From contig DUGL01000133.1 in assembly GCA_013331415.1 (NCBI GenBank), positions 4,767-12,132 of the forward strand: a stretch of 7,366 nt of DNA. Reading direction: 5' to 3'. Under the pieces are notes generated by a model. The model made no database searches. It had not been told where the DNA came from and saw nothing but the letters and a program-made list of their open reading frames with translations. The stretch is from Methanoregulaceae archaeon. GTDB taxonomy: Archaea; Halobacteriota; Methanomicrobia; Methanomicrobiales; Methanospirillaceae. Below are positions 6,732 through 7,366 of the stretch, in pieces. Made by a program: the position numbers and the translations under genes. Within the stretch, counting starts at the first letter, position 1. The number at the start of each line of letters is the position of its first letter.

Positions 6732-6902
6732 GTGGGCTCCGATTCCCGCCGGGGAGTTGCGGGGACCTGCAGGCGGCAATGCCCGATCTTCCCCGTCTGG
6801 ACCTGGACCCGAAACCAGCCCGTGTCCCTGTCCCCGGGTATCCCCGGGGAGGGATACCCGCCCGGCAGGTGGGTCCATTTGGGGGTGCCCCCGCATGGAT
6901 GA
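6732..6902 (+). CDS. Possible small protein, 56 aa, filling the gap between DUF58 and the next gene
   Basis: Unrecognised. A GTG one base after the DUF58 stop opens a frame that ends in TGA at 6900-6902, overlapping the start of the next gene by eight bases, so it would fill the only real gap of the operon. Support: a GGAGGTG site seven bases upstream, and a hand count of third-position G+C of about 82% in this frame against about 65% at the other two positions, as expected for coding DNA in this genome. The product is not hydrophobic: two cysteines (TCRRQCP), the aromatic stretch FPVWTWTRNQ, then a Pro/Gly-rich tail (SPGIPGEGYPPGRW). Against it: the tail coincides with a strong hairpin, which may explain the odd composition. 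It could instead be an untranslated spacer. Confidence 0.35.
   Translation: MGSDSRRGVAGTCRRQCPIFPVWTWTRNQPVSLSPGIPGEGYPPGRWVHLGVPPHG
6835..6860 (+). other. Strong 10-bp hairpin within the operon gap
   Basis: CGGGTATCCC (6835-6844) pairs perfectly with GGGATACCCG (6851-6860) around the six-base loop CGGGGA. The loop region also forms the perfect palindrome TCCCCGGGGA (6841-6850), so two structures compete. No T run follows, so it is not an obvious terminator. Possible roles are mRNA processing, stability or attenuation between DUF58 and the downstream membrane genes, or a protein-binding palindrome. Confidence 0.6.
6881..6887 (+). promoter_or_regulatory. Ribosome binding site GGGGGTG for the start at 6895
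   Basis: GGGGGTG differs by one base from GGAGGTG and lies seven bases before the ATG at 6895. It is the left arm of GGGGGTGCCCCC (6881-6892), which could fold on itself and partly hide the site. It fixes the start of the 104-residue protein. Confidence 0.5.
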
Positions 6903-7209
6903 CCGGGCGTTCCTCCTGCTCTGTATCGGGGAGCTGGGGGTGGCAGGCATCGGGCAGGTGAACCTCCCGGCAGCAGTCCTGGTCCAGGCAGCAATCCCCC
7001 TGCTCATCTTCCCTGCTTCGTTCACCCGGCTGGACCTGGGTGCTGTCGCGGCCTTTCTCCTGGCGCTGGCGATCTTCTCCTGGCTGGTCATGGCGCATAG
7101 CCATGCCCTCGTCCCGCTCCTCCTGCTCGGGAGTGTGGCGGGGCTTGCCCTGGTTCTCTTCTCGTTCGCGGGGTACCGGCTCCGCAGGCGCTATGGAGGT
7201 CCGGCATGA
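6895..7209 (+). CDS. Small membrane protein, 104 aa, downstream of DUF58
   Basis: Unrecognised, three or possibly four membrane segments: about 5-20 (weak), 22-40, 47-67 and 71-94, with a basic C-terminus (YRLRRRYGG) that should face the cytosol. Its frame is open upstream into the DUF58 gene, but the stretch before 6895 lacks the third-position G+C bias of coding DNA here. The ATG at 6895 has a ribosome site, and the hydrophobic part begins there. The stop overlaps the following start as ATGA. Position suggests a membrane component of the MoxR/DUF58 system. Confidence 0.7.
   Translation: MDDRAFLLLCIGELGVAGIGQVNLPAAVLVQAAIPLLIFPASFTRLDLGAVAAFLLALAIFSWLVMAHSHALVPLLLLGSVAGLALVLFSFAGYRLRRRYGGPA
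7195..7200 (+). promoter_or_regulatory. Ribosome binding site GGAGGT for the start at 7206
   Basis: GGAGGT is five bases upstream of the ATG at 7206. Together with the ATGA overlap it makes the start of the truncated last gene convincing. Confidence 0.6.
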
Positions 7210-7366
7210 AGAAACCGGTCCTGCTGTATTCCGGCCCCGCGCTCGTCCTGCTGGCGCTGGCGGTTGTCCTCCTTGCAACCGTGCTCCTGACGAGCCGCGA
7301 TGACCTGGTCAGTTCCACTCTCGTCCTGATTGCGTTCGCCTGCTTTGTCTCCGGTCTCTTCCTCCT
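7206..7366 (+). CDS. Membrane protein, 3'-partial (53 codons visible)
   Basis: Begins MKKPVLLYSGPALVLLALAV, continuing to a first membrane helix (about 5-28), a short polar turn (SRDDLVSS) and a second helix that runs off the window. It starts by ATGA overlap with the previous gene and has a GGAGGT site. The two basic lysines at the start suggest a cytosolic N-terminus. Nothing visible identifies a family; the full gene could be another small membrane protein or the start of a larger membrane protein such as those with DUF4129 or transglutaminase domains often found in these clusters. Confidence 0.65.
   Translation, partial: MKKPVLLYSGPALVLLALAVVLLATVLLTSRDDLVSSTLVLIAFACFVSGLFL

Noticed and set aside
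6801..6811. ACCTGGACCCG shared with 780-790, as a possible repeat
   Set aside because: Only 11 exact bases in a GC-rich window, read in different contexts; best explained by chance.
6394..7278. Long minus-strand open frame (294 codons) opposite DUF58 and the small membrane gene
   Set aside because: Composition rich in R, P, G and E, no family motif, and fully antisense to better-supported genes; a shadow of GC-rich codons.

Overview
The window looks archaeal, most likely from a GC-rich methanogen of the Methanomicrobiales type. This placement is an inference from gene content, TATA-like promoters, GGAGGTG-type ribosome binding sites and ATGA-coupled genes, not from a marker gene. No tRNA, rRNA, CRISPR array, insertion sequence or integrase was seen.

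Left edge (1-1030): the 3' portion of a Clp1/Grc3-type polynucleotide kinase gene, cut by the window edge, faces a minus-strand gene for a small secreted protein of unknown function (1031-1528). The 200-base gap between these convergent genes holds three inverted repeats, one followed on the minus strand by a T run, so it looks like a termination region. Between the secreted-protein gene and the next plus-strand gene lies a divergent promoter region (1529-1651).

Main operon (1652 to the right edge, all plus strand, very tight): an 88-residue three-helix membrane protein; a 564-residue membrane-anchored protein with two predicted Ig-like beta-sandwich domains and a cytosolic DUF4129-like tail; a DUF4350-type membrane protein carrying a perfect EF-hand-like calcium loop; a MoxR-family AAA+ ATPase; a DUF58 protein; a possible 56-residue small protein; a 104-residue membrane protein; and the start of another membrane protein that runs off the window. 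Four junctions are ATGA overlaps, implying translational coupling.

How they may work together: MoxR plus DUF58 is a recurrent pair, usually interpreted as a chaperone-like ATPase with its membrane partner, and DUF4129 and DUF4350 proteins are frequent companions. The substrate and process are unknown. Unusual here are the Ig-like ectodomain (with no transglutaminase visible in the window), the EF-hand-like loop in the DUF4350 protein, several tiny membrane proteins around the core, a possible promoter inside the DUF4350 gene just ahead of moxR, and a strong hairpin within the only real gap of the operon.
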